32,807 nucleotides of DNA, from contig DDXB01000059.1 in NCBI GenBank assembly GCA_002347405.1, positions 1 to 32,807 of the forward strand, in the 5' to 3' direction. The first letter of the stretch is position 1, and the number at the start of each line of letters is the position of its first letter. Both the position numbers and the translations under genes were made by a program. Below are positions 1 through 7,868 of this stretch, one piece after another. This DNA comes from Rhodocyclaceae bacterium UBA2271 (GTDB lineage Bacteria > Pseudomonadota > Gammaproteobacteria > Burkholderiales > Rhodocyclaceae). Under the pieces are notes generated by a model. It saw only the letters and a program-made list of their open reading frames with translations. It did not search any database and was not told where the DNA came from.

Positions 1-84
1 CTCATGCAGTTGCGCTTCGCTTCGTTCGCTGTGATCAACTTACGGTAGGACTTCCGCCTACAAGAGTGCGGCCGTGCCGGGCGC

Positions 85-122
85 ACAAGAAAAAGGGCTT
101 CAGTCTTTCGACTGAAGCCCTT
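85..122 (-). terminator. Rho-independent terminator after tRNA-Pro
   Basis: On the minus strand a 13-bp perfect stem (93-105 with 110-122) closes on a GAAA tetraloop and is followed by TTTTTCTTG. It lies just downstream of the tRNA-Pro 3' end and ends the long thrS-to-tRNA-Pro block. Bases 1-84 beyond it hold nothing I can name. Confidence 0.9.
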
Positions 123-130
123 GGTATTAC

Positions 131-207
131 TGGTCGGGGTGCCGGGATTCGAACTCGGGACCCCTTGCACCCCATGCAAGTGCGCTACCAGGCTGCGCCA
201 CACCCCG
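131..207 (-). tRNA. tRNA-Pro (anticodon GGG)
   Basis: A full cloverleaf is readable on the minus strand: acceptor stem CGGGGTG paired with CACCCCG, D-arm with GGTAGCGC, anticodon stem CTTGC/GCAAG around loop ATGGGGT (anticodon GGG), and T-arm with GTTCGAATC. The discriminator base is A and the CCA end is encoded at 131-133. The gene lies 29 bases after the merR-like gene, with its own perfect TATAAT box in that gap. Confidence 0.97.
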
Positions 208-218
208 ACTGGGTGCGG

Positions 219-224
219 ATTATA
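219..224 (-). promoter_or_regulatory. -10 box of the tRNA-Pro promoter
   Basis: A perfect TATAAT on the minus strand sits 11 bases before the mature tRNA-Pro 5' end and is followed by the GC-rich stretch CCGCACCCAG. A GC-rich discriminator is typical of stable-RNA promoters under growth-rate control. I see no good -35 match at 16-18 bases, so activity is inferred from the -10 box and its position. Confidence 0.55.
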
Positions 225-236
225 GCAGAGCGATTG

Positions 237-599
237 TCACGCATGCAGCAACTTGATGATGCCCATCAGCTCCAGGCGCAGTGATATTCCATTGCCCGCC
301 GCTGCAGTGCTGGCGGGCTTTTTGGCCGCGGGTTCGTCGAGCCGGTTGCGTGCCCCGCTGATGGTGAAACCCTCGTCGTACAGCAGTTGCCGGATGCGGC
401 GCACCAGCAGCACTTCGTGGTGCTGGTAGTAGCGGCGGTTGCCGCGCCGCTTGACGGGTTTGAGCTGGGTGAATTCCTGCTCCCAGTAGCGCAGCACATG
501 CGGTTTGACGCCGCACAATTCGCTGACTTCGCCAATCGTGAAATAGCGTTTGGCGGGTATCGGCGGAAGTTCGGTCTTATCCTGGCTGGACGTTGTCAT
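237..599 (-). CDS. MerR-family transcriptional regulator
   Basis: This 120-residue protein has a MerR-type winged helix-turn-helix at about residues 18-88, with the typical string YFTIGEVSELCGVKPHVLRY followed by the wing segment RRGNRRYY. The C-terminal part is short and has no conserved cysteine or histidine cluster for metal binding, so it is unlikely to be a metal sensor. Its start codon lies inside the last 23 bases of ihfA, so the two are translationally coupled. A small MerR-like gene directly after ihfA and before tRNA-Pro is a recurring arrangement in betaproteobacteria. Target genes and ligand cannot be read from the sequence. Confidence 0.88.
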   Translation of the reverse strand: MTTSSQDKTELPPIPAKRYFTIGEVSELCGVKPHVLRYWEQEFTQLKPVKRRGNRRYYQHHEVLLVRRIRQLLYDEGFTISGARNRLDEPAAKKPASTAAAGNGISLRLELMGIIKLLHA

Positions 600-885
600 G
601 CGCCGCGGTCTCGACTGTCGCTTTGAGCTTATGACTGGCGTGGAAGGTGACGACGCGACGCGCGGTAATGGGTATTTCTTCGCCGGTCTTGGGGTTGCGC
701 CCCGGCCGCTGCGGCTTGTCGCGCAGATGGAAATTGCCGAAACCGGAAAGCTTGACGCTGTCGCCGGTTTCCAGCGCCAGGCGCACTTCTTCGAAGAATG
801 CTTCGACCATGTCTTTGGCTTCGCGCTTGTTCAGCCCGACTTTTTCAAACAGCAGATCGGCCAGTTCGGCCTTCGTCATTGTCAT
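577..885 (-). CDS. ihfA: Integration host factor subunit alpha
   Basis: The 102-residue product is a DNA-bending nucleoid protein that pairs with IHF-beta and kinks DNA sharply at specific sites. It begins MTMTKAELADLLFEKVG and carries the IHF/HU beta-ribbon arm with the intercalating proline in PGRNPKTGE (residues 61-69). Its length matches IhfA. The position directly after pheT, 11 bases away with AAGGGAC upstream as ribosome-binding site, is the classical pheST-ihfA order, which separates it from HU and IHF-beta. It overlaps the following merR-like gene by 23 bases. Confidence 0.96.
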   Translation of the reverse strand: MTMTKAELADLLFEKVGLNKREAKDMVEAFFEEVRLALETGDSVKLSGFGNFHLRDKPQRPGRNPKTGEEIPITARRVVTFHASHKLKATVETAAHDNVQPG

Positions 886-896
886 TTTTTTGTCCC

Positions 897-3299
897 TTAT
901 CCGCGCAGAACCGCGCCGCAGTGCTCGGTTGCCGTGTGTACCAGTTGGGCTACCGCTGCGTCGGCGTCAGTGTCCGCCAGAGTTTTGCGAGTATCTTGCA
1001 TCGTCACCCGGAACGCAAGACTTTTGCTTTCCGGCTCAATTCCCTTGCCCTGATAGACGTCAAACAGTCGTATTTCCCGCACATGGGCGGGCGCTGCCGC
1101 CTGCAACGCGTCCTGCAGCGCCTGCAGCGCACAGTGCTGGGGCACGATCAGGGCGATGTCGCGCACCACGGCGGGGAAGCGCGACGGCTCCCGAAAGACC
1201 GGGAACGGTGCGGCCAGCAGCGGTGCCAAGTCGATTTCGAATACCACGGCAGACGCGGCCAGTTCATATTTCTGGTGCCAGCGCGGGTGAATTTCGCCGA
1301 TGACGCCGATGGGCTGATCTTCAAGCAACACCCGGGCTGCACGGCCGGGGTGCAGTGCCGGATGGCTGGTGGGCTCGAAGCGCAGGCGGCGCGGCGCCAG
1401 GATGGCTTCGAGTTCGCCCTTGACGTCAAAGAAATCAACCGGACGTGTCGCCACCCCCCATTGCTCCGGCAACGCCGGACCGGCTGCCAGAGCGGCAATG
1501 CGCAACGGCTGGTGATAGCCGGTACCGTCCTGGCCACCACCTCCACCTTCTTGGGTCACGTCAGACAGAAAACACCGCCCCACTTCAAAGAGGCGCACGC
1601 GGTCGGCCTGGCGTTTGAGATTGCTGGCCAGCGCTCCAACCAGGCCACCGATCAGGGTGCTGCGCATCACGCCCATCTGGCTGGCAATGGGATTGGCGAG
1701 GCGGACGAGTTGCGCGGGCTCTGCGCCGGCGAAGTCGGCTTCCCAGTCGGCATCGACAAAGCTGTAGTTGACGACTTCATGGTAGCCGCGCTCGGCCAGC
1801 AGCCGGCGGACTTGCATCGCGCCACGCCGTGCCTCGGGCAGGGGCAGCATTTCGAGGCGCGCCGTGGGCGGTGGCGCGGGTATGTTGTCGTAACCGTGCA
1901 GGCGCGCGATTTCTTCGATCAGGTCTTCTTCGATGGCGATGTCGAAGCGATACGCGGGTGGCGTCACGACCAGTTCGTCCACCGTGCGGGTGTAGGCGAA
2001 GCCGAGGCCGGCGATGAGTTTTTCGGTCTGGTCGAAGCCGAGGTCGATGCCGAGCACCTTGGCGGCACGCGCGAGGCGCAGGCGCACCGGGGCGCGTGTC
2101 GGCAAATGCTCGGCGACAAGTGCTTCGACCACGGGGCCGGGTCGGCCGCCACAGATGTCGATGATCAGTTGTGTCGCCCGCTCGATGGCGCTGCGCTGCA
2201 GTTCGAAATCGACGCCGCGCTCATAGCGGTAGGAGGCGTCGGATGAAAAGCCGAGCGCGCGTGCCTTGCCGGCGATGGCGGCGGTATTGAAGAAGGCGCT
2301 TTCGAGGAACAGGTCGGTCGTTGCGTCACTGATGCCGGAATGCTCGCCACCCATAATGCCGGCCAGGGCCAGGCTTTTGGCTTCATCAGCAATCAGGGCG
2401 GTATCTGCCGTCGGCGTGACGGTCTGCTCGTTGAGCAGCAGCATCCGTTCGCCCGCCGCGGGATAGCGCACATGGATGCTGCCCTGCAACTGGGCATCGT
2501 CAAAGGCATGCAGCGGCTGGCCGAGTTCGAGCATCACATAGTTGGTGACGTCGACCAGCGCCGAGATGGCCCGCACGCCGCAGCGTTCTATGCGCTGCTT
2601 GATCCAGTCGGGGGTGGCGGCGCGGGCATTGACGCCGCGTACGATGCGACCGCAGTAACGCGGGCAGGCGGCGGGGGCGTCGAGAACGATGCCGCGCGTG
2701 TCTTCAAGCACGGGCGCGACCGGTGCCACCGCTGGCAACTGCAGGGGCGCGCCGGTCAGCGCCGCCACTTCGCGGGCAATGCCGCTGAGCGACAGACAGT
2801 CGGCGCGGTTCGGCGTGAGTTTCAGCGTGATGAGATTGTCATCAAGTTTGAGGTAGCTGCGGATATCCTGGCCGATGGGTGCATCGGCCGGCAAGGACAA
2901 CAGGCCGCCATGGTCTTCCGACAGCCCCAGTTCACGTGCCGAGCAGAGCATGCCGCAACTTTCGACACCACGCACCTTGGCTTTCTTGATCTCGATGCCG
3001 GGCAATTTCGCGCCGACAAGGGCGCAGGGCACCAGCATGCCGGCCGCCGCGTTCGGGGCGCCGCAGACGATCTGCAACACGCCATGCGCGCCAGCATCCA
3101 CGGAGCACAGCTTGAGTTTGTCGGCATCGGGATGCTTCTCGACGGACAGCACGCGCGCCACGACGACATGCGAAAAGTCGGCGCCGGCGGGACGGCACTC
3201 CTCGACTTCAAGCCCGGCCATTGTCAGCAAATGGCACAGTTCTTCGGTCGACAGTGGCGGATTGACGAGGGCGCGCAGCCAGGATTCGGGGAATTGCAT
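897..3299 (-). CDS. pheT: Phenylalanyl-tRNA synthetase beta subunit
   Basis: The 800-residue beta chain of the alpha2-beta2 synthetase binds tRNA-Phe and edits mis-charged tyrosine. An N-terminal EMAP-type tRNA-binding OB fold covers about residues 40-150 (VVARVLSVEKHPDADKLKLC). B3/B4 editing and B5 domains follow, and a C-terminal FDX-ACB domain occupies about 705-800 (FREPSRFPAVVRDIALIV). I chose the ATG opening MQFPESWLRAL, which matches family N-termini, over a start nine codons upstream whose extra residues come from a repeat element. The gap to pheS is about 100 bases and is filled by that repeat. One copy of the CGCCGACTTT motif lies inside the gene. Confidence 0.96.
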   Translation of the reverse strand: MQFPESWLRALVNPPLSTEELCHLLTMAGLEVEECRPAGADFSHVVVARVLSVEKHPDADKLKLCSVDAGAHGVLQIVCGAPNAAAGMLVPCALVGAKLPGIEIKKAKVRGVESCGMLCSARELGLSEDHGGLLSLPADAPIGQDIRSYLKLDDNLITLKLTPNRADCLSLSGIAREVAALTGAPLQLPAVAPVAPVLEDTRGIVLDAPAACPRYCGRIVRGVNARAATPDWIKQRIERCGVRAISALVDVTNYVMLELGQPLHAFDDAQLQGSIHVRYPAAGERMLLLNEQTVTPTADTALIADEAKSLALAGIMGGEHSGISDATTDLFLESAFFNTAAIAGKARALGFSSDASYRYERGVDFELQRSAIERATQLIIDICGGRPGPVVEALVAEHLPTRAPVRLRLARAAKVLGIDLGFDQTEKLIAGLGFAYTRTVDELVVTPPAYRFDIAIEEDLIEEIARLHGYDNIPAPPPTARLEMLPLPEARRGAMQVRRLLAERGYHEVVNYSFVDADWEADFAGAEPAQLVRLANPIASQMGVMRSTLIGGLVGALASNLKRQADRVRLFEVGRCFLSDVTQEGGGGGQDGTGYHQPLRIAALAAGPALPEQWGVATRPVDFFDVKGELEAILAPRRLRFEPTSHPALHPGRAARVLLEDQPIGVIGEIHPRWHQKYELAASAVVFEIDLAPLLAAPFPVFREPSRFPAVVRDIALIVPQHCALQALQDALQAAAPAHVREIRLFDVYQGKGIEPESKSLAFRVTMQDTRKTLADTDADAAVAQLVHTATEHCGAVLRG

Positions 3300-3309
3300 G
3301 GCTATGTCC

Positions 3310-3397
3310 TCGCCGGGCCGCCCCAAGAGGACTCAGTTGCCAAATGAGGCCCCCCCGTGGGGGGCAGCGAGCCGGGTTTGTGAGCGTGTGGGGCCAT
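3310..3397 (-). repeat. GC-hairpin intergenic repeat (family A) between pheS and pheT
   Basis: Read on the minus strand, this spacer starts ATGGCCCCACACGCTCACAA, continues GGCTCGCTGCCCCCCAC with a GGGGGG partner, and ends CTTGGGGCGGCCCGGCG. The same blocks in the same order form the two tandem units at 13574-13740. Compared with those units, the middle between the hairpin and the CTTGGGG block differs. It fills nearly the whole pheS-pheT gap and ends about 11 bases before the pheT start codon. Confidence 0.8.
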
Positions 3398-3402
3398 AAT
3401 TT

Positions 3403-4449
3403 TTACTGGAATTGCGAAAGAAAACGCAAGTCGCCGTCGAAAAACAGGCGCAGGTCATTGATGCCATAGCGCAGCATGGTCAGGCGATCCGGTCCGAAGC
3501 CGAAGGCGAAACCCGTGTATTTTTCCGGATCGATGCCGCCGCAGCGCAGCACGTTAGGATGCACCATGCCGCAGCCGGCGATCTCGAGCCAGCGGCCTTC
3601 CATCGGGCCATGCATGAAGGCGACATCGATCTCTGCCGACGGTTCGGTGAAGGGGAAGAACGAGGGGCGGAAGCGCACCTTGAGGTCGTCACTTTCGAAG
3701 AAGCGGCGCAGAAAATCGGCGACCACGCCCTTCAGATCGGCGAAGCTGACGTTCGCGCCGACCCACAGGCCCTCGACCTGGTGGAACATCGGCGAGTGCG
3801 TGGCATCTGAATCGACGCGATACACCCGCCCGGGGCAGATCACGCGAATCTCGGGCAGGCTGTCGAGATGCCGGTATTTTTCGGCGTGCGCCAGCATGGT
3901 GCGAATCTGCACCGGACTGGTATGGGTGCGCAGCAGGACGTCTTCGCGCAGCTTGCCCGCGGCATCGAGCAGATAAAAGGTGTCGTGCATCGAACGCGCC
4001 GGGTGATTCTCGGGCGTGTTGAGTGCGGTGAAGTTGTGCCAGTCGGTTTCGATCTCGGGGCCATCGGCCACTGCGAAACCGATCGAGCGGAATAATTGTT
4101 CGATGCGATCGAGCGTGCGCATCACCGGGTGGATGCTGCCGCGGCTCGGGCCACGGCCCGGCAGGGTCACATCCAGCGCTTCGGCAGCCAGTTGGGCTTC
4201 CAGCTGGGCATTCTTCAGCGCCTCGCGCCGTAGCGCCAGCGCCGACTCTACCTGCGCCTTGGCGACATTGATCGCCGCACCCGCCGTCTTGCGTTCTTCC
4301 GGCGGCAGCTTGCCCAAGCTTTTGAGCAGGGCAGTGAGCGAACCCTCCTTGCCCAGATAGGCCGCCTTGACCTCTTCAAGCCGGGCAATTCCCGTAGCCG
4401 CCGTGAAGTCGGCCGTTGCCTGTTCGATCAGTTGTTCCAGATTATTCAT
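3403..4449 (-). CDS. pheS: Phenylalanyl-tRNA synthetase alpha subunit
   Basis: The 348-residue catalytic subunit activates phenylalanine with ATP and charges tRNA-Phe. The N-terminal coiled-coil arm spans about residues 1-90. The class II core follows, with motif 2 around VYRVDSDATHSPMFHQVEG and motif 3 around GFAFGFGPDRLTMLRYGI near the C-terminus. Length agrees with the bacterial family (about 330-350). It is preceded by a terminator-like hairpin after rplT and followed by pheT. I see no phenylalanine-rich leader peptide in the short rplT-pheS gap, so an E. coli-type PheL attenuator is not supported. Confidence 0.97.
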   Translation of the reverse strand: MNNLEQLIEQATADFTAATGIARLEEVKAAYLGKEGSLTALLKSLGKLPPEERKTAGAAINVAKAQVESALALRREALKNAQLEAQLAAEALDVTLPGRGPSRGSIHPVMRTLDRIEQLFRSIGFAVADGPEIETDWHNFTALNTPENHPARSMHDTFYLLDAAGKLREDVLLRTHTSPVQIRTMLAHAEKYRHLDSLPEIRVICPGRVYRVDSDATHSPMFHQVEGLWVGANVSFADLKGVVADFLRRFFESDDLKVRFRPSFFPFTEPSAEIDVAFMHGPMEGRWLEIAGCGMVHPNVLRCGGIDPEKYTGFAFGFGPDRLTMLRYGINDLRLFFDGDLRFLSQFQ

Positions 4450-4494
4450 GACTGCGGCTGGGCGGAGAAAGGTATGACACGCAAAATCCTGCTA

Positions 4495-4540
4495 GCAAAA
4501 ACCAGAAAGGCCGCCCACTGTTGCCGGAGCGGCCCTTCTG
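4495..4540 (-). terminator. Terminator or attenuator hairpin between rplT and pheS
   Basis: On the minus strand a 12-bp stem (4529-4540 with 4503-4514, one G-T pair) is followed by TTTTT at 4497-4501. It begins 28 bases after the rplT stop codon and ends about 45 bases before pheS. It looks like a partial rho-independent terminator that would set the ratio of ribosomal-protein mRNA to pheST mRNA. That no leader peptide overlaps it argues against translation-coupled attenuation. Confidence 0.75.
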
Positions 4541-4567
4541 TCGATTCAGCCTGAAACCGGGCCGGGC

Positions 4568-4927
4568 TCAGGCCGACAGCTGTGCTTTGGCCTGGTTCGC
4601 CAGCGCGGCAAACGCCGGCTTGTCGAAAACCGCCAGATCGGCCAGCACCTTGCGATCGACTTCGATCGAGGCCTTCTTCAGGCCATTCATCAGGGTGCTG
4701 TACTTCATGCCCAGTTCGCGGGCTGCCGCGTTGATCCGGGCAATCCACAGGACACGGAACTGACGCTTTCTTTGCCGACGGTCGCGATACTGGTATTGAC
4801 CGGCCTTCATCACCGCTTCTTTGGCGACGCGATAAACCGAGGAACGCCGACCGCGATACCCCTTGGCTTGATCGAGAACTTTCTTGTGGCGCGCGCGCGC
4901 CGTTACACCGCGTTTGACTCGTGACAT
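4568..4927 (-). CDS. rplT: 50S ribosomal protein L20
   Basis: The 119-residue L20 binds 23S rRNA early in large-subunit assembly. It starts MSRVKRGVTARARHKKVLDQ, has the very basic N-terminal extension and the conserved GYRGRRSSVYRVAKEAVMK and YRDRRQRKRQFRVLWI segments, and is of standard length. It follows rpmI by 12 bases with GGAG upstream of its ATG. In enterobacteria L20 represses the rpmI-rplT mRNA; the long infC-rpmI spacer here could serve the same purpose, but that is inference. Confidence 0.98.
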   Translation of the reverse strand: MSRVKRGVTARARHKKVLDQAKGYRGRRSSVYRVAKEAVMKAGQYQYRDRRQRKRQFRVLWIARINAAARELGMKYSTLMNGLKKASIEVDRKVLADLAVFDKPAFAALANQAKAQLSA

Positions 4928-4939
4928 AGTTTGCTCTCC

Positions 4940-5137
4940 TTAACCGTTGGGCAACATGGCACGCACGGATTTGGCATCCGCCTCATGCACAGTCAGCACG
5001 CCACGCAGGTGACGTTTCACCTTGGTGGTTTTCTTGGTGAGGATGTGGCGCTTGAACGCCTGAGCGCGCTTGATGCTGCCTGACCCACGCACTTTAAAGC
5101 GCTTGGCGGCCCCGCTCTTGGTCTTCATCTTCGGCAT
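4940..5137 (-). CDS. rpmI: 50S ribosomal protein L35
   Basis: The 65-residue L35 begins MPKMKTKSGAAKRFKVRGSG and contains AFKRHILTKKTTKVKRHLRG, both diagnostic. The ATG at 5137 was chosen over a longer in-frame reading because it has AAGGAGA seven bases upstream and gives the normal family length. It lies between infC and rplT as in most bacteria. A 152-base spacer with several hairpins separates it from infC. Confidence 0.97.
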   Translation of the reverse strand: MPKMKTKSGAAKRFKVRGSGSIKRAQAFKRHILTKKTTKVKRHLRGVLTVHEADAKSVRAMLPNG

Positions 5138-5289
5138 CGAAGATCTCCTTTTTATAACATGCCTGCCAGGTGGCTCCCGCCTCGGGAACACTTGTTAACC
5201 TGCAGCCACTTCTTCCCGTCCCGCCGCCGGTTGCCCGGCGCGAAACAAAAAACTTGCCAACTCAATTACTCAGCAACCCAACATGCCGC
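5138..5289 (-). promoter_or_regulatory. infC-rpmI spacer with hairpins, possible L20 control region
   Basis: This spacer is unusually long for the operon. On the minus strand it contains GCCGG-GCAA-CCGGC, and a larger potential fold in which GTGGCT pairs with AGCCAC around a CCCG-AGG-CGGG hairpin that ends just before the rpmI ribosome-binding site. E. coli L20 binds folded RNA in the same relative position. Function here is inferred from position and pairing only. Confidence 0.35.
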
Positions 5290-5817
5290 CTATACCGGCT
5301 TTTTCTTCGACGGCGCCAGCACCATCACCAACTGCCGGCCTTCCATCTTCGGGAACTGCTCAACCAGGGCCACTTGTTCCAGGTCGGCCTTGATCCGTTC
5401 CAGCACGCGCATGCCGATTTCCTGGTGCGCCATCTCGCGACCGCGGAAGCGCAGGGTGATTTTTGCCTTGTCGCCTTCCCCGAGAAACTTGACGATGTTG
5501 CGCATCTTGATCTGGTAGTCGTTTTCATCCGTGCCCGGACGAAACTTGATTTCCTTGACCTCGACGATTTTCTGCTTTTTCTTCGCCTCTGCAGCGCGTT
5601 TTGCTTCCTGATACTTGAACTTGCCAATGTCCATCAAGCGGCAGACCGGCGGGTCGGCCATCGGCGCGATTTCGACCAGATCGACTCCGATCTCATCCGC
5701 TTTCAGCAGCGCCTCACGAACTGAACATATACCGAGTTGCTCGCTATCCACCCCGACTAAACGGATTTCGGGGGCCGTGATTTCGTCATTGACGCGCTGC
5801 TTCTTATCTTGGGCTAT
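5290..5817 (-). CDS. infC: Translation initiation factor IF-3 (apparent ATA start)
   Basis: IF3 binds the 30S subunit, prevents premature joining and checks the start codon. The protein shows the conserved N-domain string KKQRVNDEITAPEIRLVG, the linker with DIGKFKYQEAKRAAEAKKKQ, and the C-domain EIKFRPGTDENDYQIKMRNI and RFRGREMAHQEIG. The N-domain string lies upstream of every ATG, GTG or TTG in this frame, and the in-frame codons before it read TGA-GCC-ATA-GCC. The only plausible initiator is therefore ATA at 5815-5817, nine bases after AGGAG, giving 175 residues. E. coli infC uses the similar rare AUU for autoregulation. thrS ends 29 bases upstream. Confidence 0.93.
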   Translation of the reverse strand: MAQDKKQRVNDEITAPEIRLVGVDSEQLGICSVREALLKADEIGVDLVEIAPMADPPVCRLMDIGKFKYQEAKRAAEAKKKQKIVEVKEIKFRPGTDENDYQIKMRNIVKFLGEGDKAKITLRFRGREMAHQEIGMRVLERIKADLEQVALVEQFPKMEGRQLVMVLAPSKKKPV

Positions 5818-5846
5818 GGCTCAAATCTCCTAATAATCTATAAAAA

Positions 5847-7766
5847 TCAGACCGCTAAGCCCTTGCTGCTGCGTTCCAGCAGCAGACGCTCGATCAACGC
5901 AGCGGGGGACATCTGCCCGAGATCCTGATTGCCTCGGGCACGCAAAGCGACCAACCCAGCAGCCTTTTCCTTGTCACCGACAACGACAATATAAGGCCGC
6001 TTCAACAAGCTATGTTCGCGAATTTTATAGTTAATCTTCTCGCCACGCAAATCGCTTTCGACGCGCAAACCAGCGTTTCGCAACATTTTCGCCACACTTT
6101 CAGCATAGTCGGTCTGCGCTTCGGAAATATTCATCACCACCACCTGCACCGGCGACAGCCACAAAGGCATGGCGCCAGCATGGTTTTCGATCAAAATCCC
6201 GGTAAAACGCTCGAGGGAACCAAACAAAGCGCGGTGCAGCATGACCGGACGCTTGTGGGTATTATCGGCCGCCACATAGTGGATGTCGAAGCGTTCGGGC
6301 AGGTTCATGTCGACCTGCAGCGTGCCGCACTGCCAGTCGCGGCCGATGGCATCGCGCAACACGAATTCCAGCTTGGGACCATAGAAGGCGCCTTCGCCAG
6401 GGAAGAGGTCATAGGCGATGCCCATGTGGTCGAGGGCGTTCGATAGCGCCCCTTCGAGGGCATCCCAGGTCGCGTCGGAACCGATGCGCTTCTCCGGTCG
6501 GGTCGACAGCTTGATGCGCACGCTGTCGAAGCCGAAGTCCTTGTAGATGTCGAGGATCAGCGCCACCACGCTCTTGCACTCATCCTCCATCTGTTCTTCG
6601 GTACAGAAGATGTGGGCATCGTCCTGGGTGAAGTGGCGCACCCGCAAGAGGCCATGCAGCGCGCCTGACGGTTCGTAACGATGCACCTTGCCGAATTCGG
6701 CCATGCGCAGCGGCAGGTCACGGTAGCTCTTGATGCCTTGCTTGAAGAGAGCGACACCGCCCGGGCAGTTCATCGGCTTCAGGGCGAAAACACGTTCATC
6801 CTCGGTTTGCGTGGTGAACATGTGCTCCCGGTAATTGAACCAGTGCCCGGAAAGCTCCCACAACGAGCGATCCATGACATCCGGGGTATTCACCTCGACG
6901 TAGCCCGCATCTTCCTGGCGCTGCCGCATGTAGCCAATCAGGTCGAGGAACAGCCGCCAGCCGTGGGGATGCCAGAACACGGAGCCCGGCGCCTCTTCCT
7001 GGAAATGGAACAGGTCGAGTTGCTGCCCGAGCTTGCGGTGGTCACGCTTTTCCGCTTCTTCGAGCATGTGCAGGTGGGCGTCGAGTTCCTCTTTTTTCGC
7101 CCAGGCCGTGCCATAAATGCGCTGCAGTTGCTCGTTCTTGGGATCGCCGCGCCAGTAGGCGCCGGCCACCTTCATCAGCTTGAAATGCTTGAGCTTGCCG
7201 GTGGAGGGCACGTGGGGGCCGCGACACAGGTCGACAAAATCGCCCTCGCGATAAAGCGAAACGTCTTCGCCAGCGGGAATCGCCGCGATCAGTTCCGCCT
7301 TGTAGTGCTCGCCCAGCGACTTGAAGAACTCGACCGCCTGGTCGCGCGGCAGGACTTCACGGCTGACGGGAAAATCCTTTTTCGCCAGTTCGAGCATGCG
7401 TTTTTCGATCGCCGCCAGATCCTCGGGCGTGAACGGGCGCTTGTAGGCGAAATCGTAGTAGAAACCATTTTCGATCACCGGGCCGATGGTCACTTGCGCC
7501 TCGGGAAACAGTTCCTTGACCGCGTAGGCCAGCAGGTGCGCGGTCGAATGACGAATGATTTCCAGGCCGGCGGGATCCTTGTCGGTGACGATCGCCAGTT
7601 GCGCATCGTGTTCGATGCGCAACCCCGTGTCCACCAGCCGGCCATCGAGCCGTCCGGCCAGCGCCGCCTTGGCCAGGCCAGCGCCAATCGAGGCGGCCAC
7701 GTCAGCCACGGTCAGCGGTTGCGGATATTCGCGTTGGGAACCATCAGGTAGCGTAATCACCGGCAT
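5847..7766 (-). CDS. thrS: Threonyl-tRNA synthetase
   Basis: The 639-residue enzyme charges tRNA-Thr. A TGS domain starts the protein (MPVITLPDGSQREYPQPLTV). The editing domain has its metal-binding-like HSTAH at residues 73-77. The class II core carries MNCPGG with the zinc cysteine, and a C-terminal anticodon-binding domain covers the last 100 residues. The ATG at 7766 was chosen because it follows GGAG at a nine-base spacing and matches family N-termini; a TTG five codons earlier would overlap that site. A strong hairpin at 7784-7819 ends three bases before the ribosome-binding site. The gene heads the infC operon. Confidence 0.98.
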   Translation of the reverse strand: MPVITLPDGSQREYPQPLTVADVAASIGAGLAKAALAGRLDGRLVDTGLRIEHDAQLAIVTDKDPAGLEIIRHSTAHLLAYAVKELFPEAQVTIGPVIENGFYYDFAYKRPFTPEDLAAIEKRMLELAKKDFPVSREVLPRDQAVEFFKSLGEHYKAELIAAIPAGEDVSLYREGDFVDLCRGPHVPSTGKLKHFKLMKVAGAYWRGDPKNEQLQRIYGTAWAKKEELDAHLHMLEEAEKRDHRKLGQQLDLFHFQEEAPGSVFWHPHGWRLFLDLIGYMRQRQEDAGYVEVNTPDVMDRSLWELSGHWFNYREHMFTTQTEDERVFALKPMNCPGGVALFKQGIKSYRDLPLRMAEFGKVHRYEPSGALHGLLRVRHFTQDDAHIFCTEEQMEDECKSVVALILDIYKDFGFDSVRIKLSTRPEKRIGSDATWDALEGALSNALDHMGIAYDLFPGEGAFYGPKLEFVLRDAIGRDWQCGTLQVDMNLPERFDIHYVAADNTHKRPVMLHRALFGSLERFTGILIENHAGAMPLWLSPVQVVVMNISEAQTDYAESVAKMLRNAGLRVESDLRGEKINYKIREHSLLKRPYIVVVGDKEKAAGLVALRARGNQDLGQMSPAALIERLLLERSSKGLAV

Positions 7767-7783
7767 CTTCAAGGACTCCAAAT

Positions 7784-7819
7784 GGAACAGGGCGCCGGAT
7801 CTCTCAGGCGCCCTGTTCC
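7784..7819 (-). promoter_or_regulatory. Perfect 13-bp hairpin abutting the thrS ribosome-binding site
   Basis: GGAACAGGGCGCC pairs without mismatch with its complement around the 10-base loop TGAGAGATCC (minus-strand reading). There is no T-run after it; ATTTGGAG follows, so the stem ends three to four bases from the thrS Shine-Dalgarno. It may be a weak terminator after tRNA-Asp, an RNA processing site, or a translational control element for thrS. The loop has no Thr anticodon (CGT, GGT, TGT), so E. coli-type tRNA mimicry is not supported. Confidence 0.6.
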
Positions 7820-7868
7820 GGGTACTTATCAGACAGGACTTGTTGCTGCCCTGCTCTCTACTATTCAG

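Noticed and set aside
131..207. Integration site at tRNA-Pro
   Set aside because: No integrase gene or direct repeat of the tRNA 3' end is present in the window.
66..284. 72-codon frame over the terminator and tRNA-Pro
   Set aside because: It runs antisense through a tRNA and a terminator; no coding signal.
4541..4567. PheL-type leader peptide before pheS
   Set aside because: Only 27 bases separate the rplT stop codon from the hairpin and they hold no Phe-rich frame.
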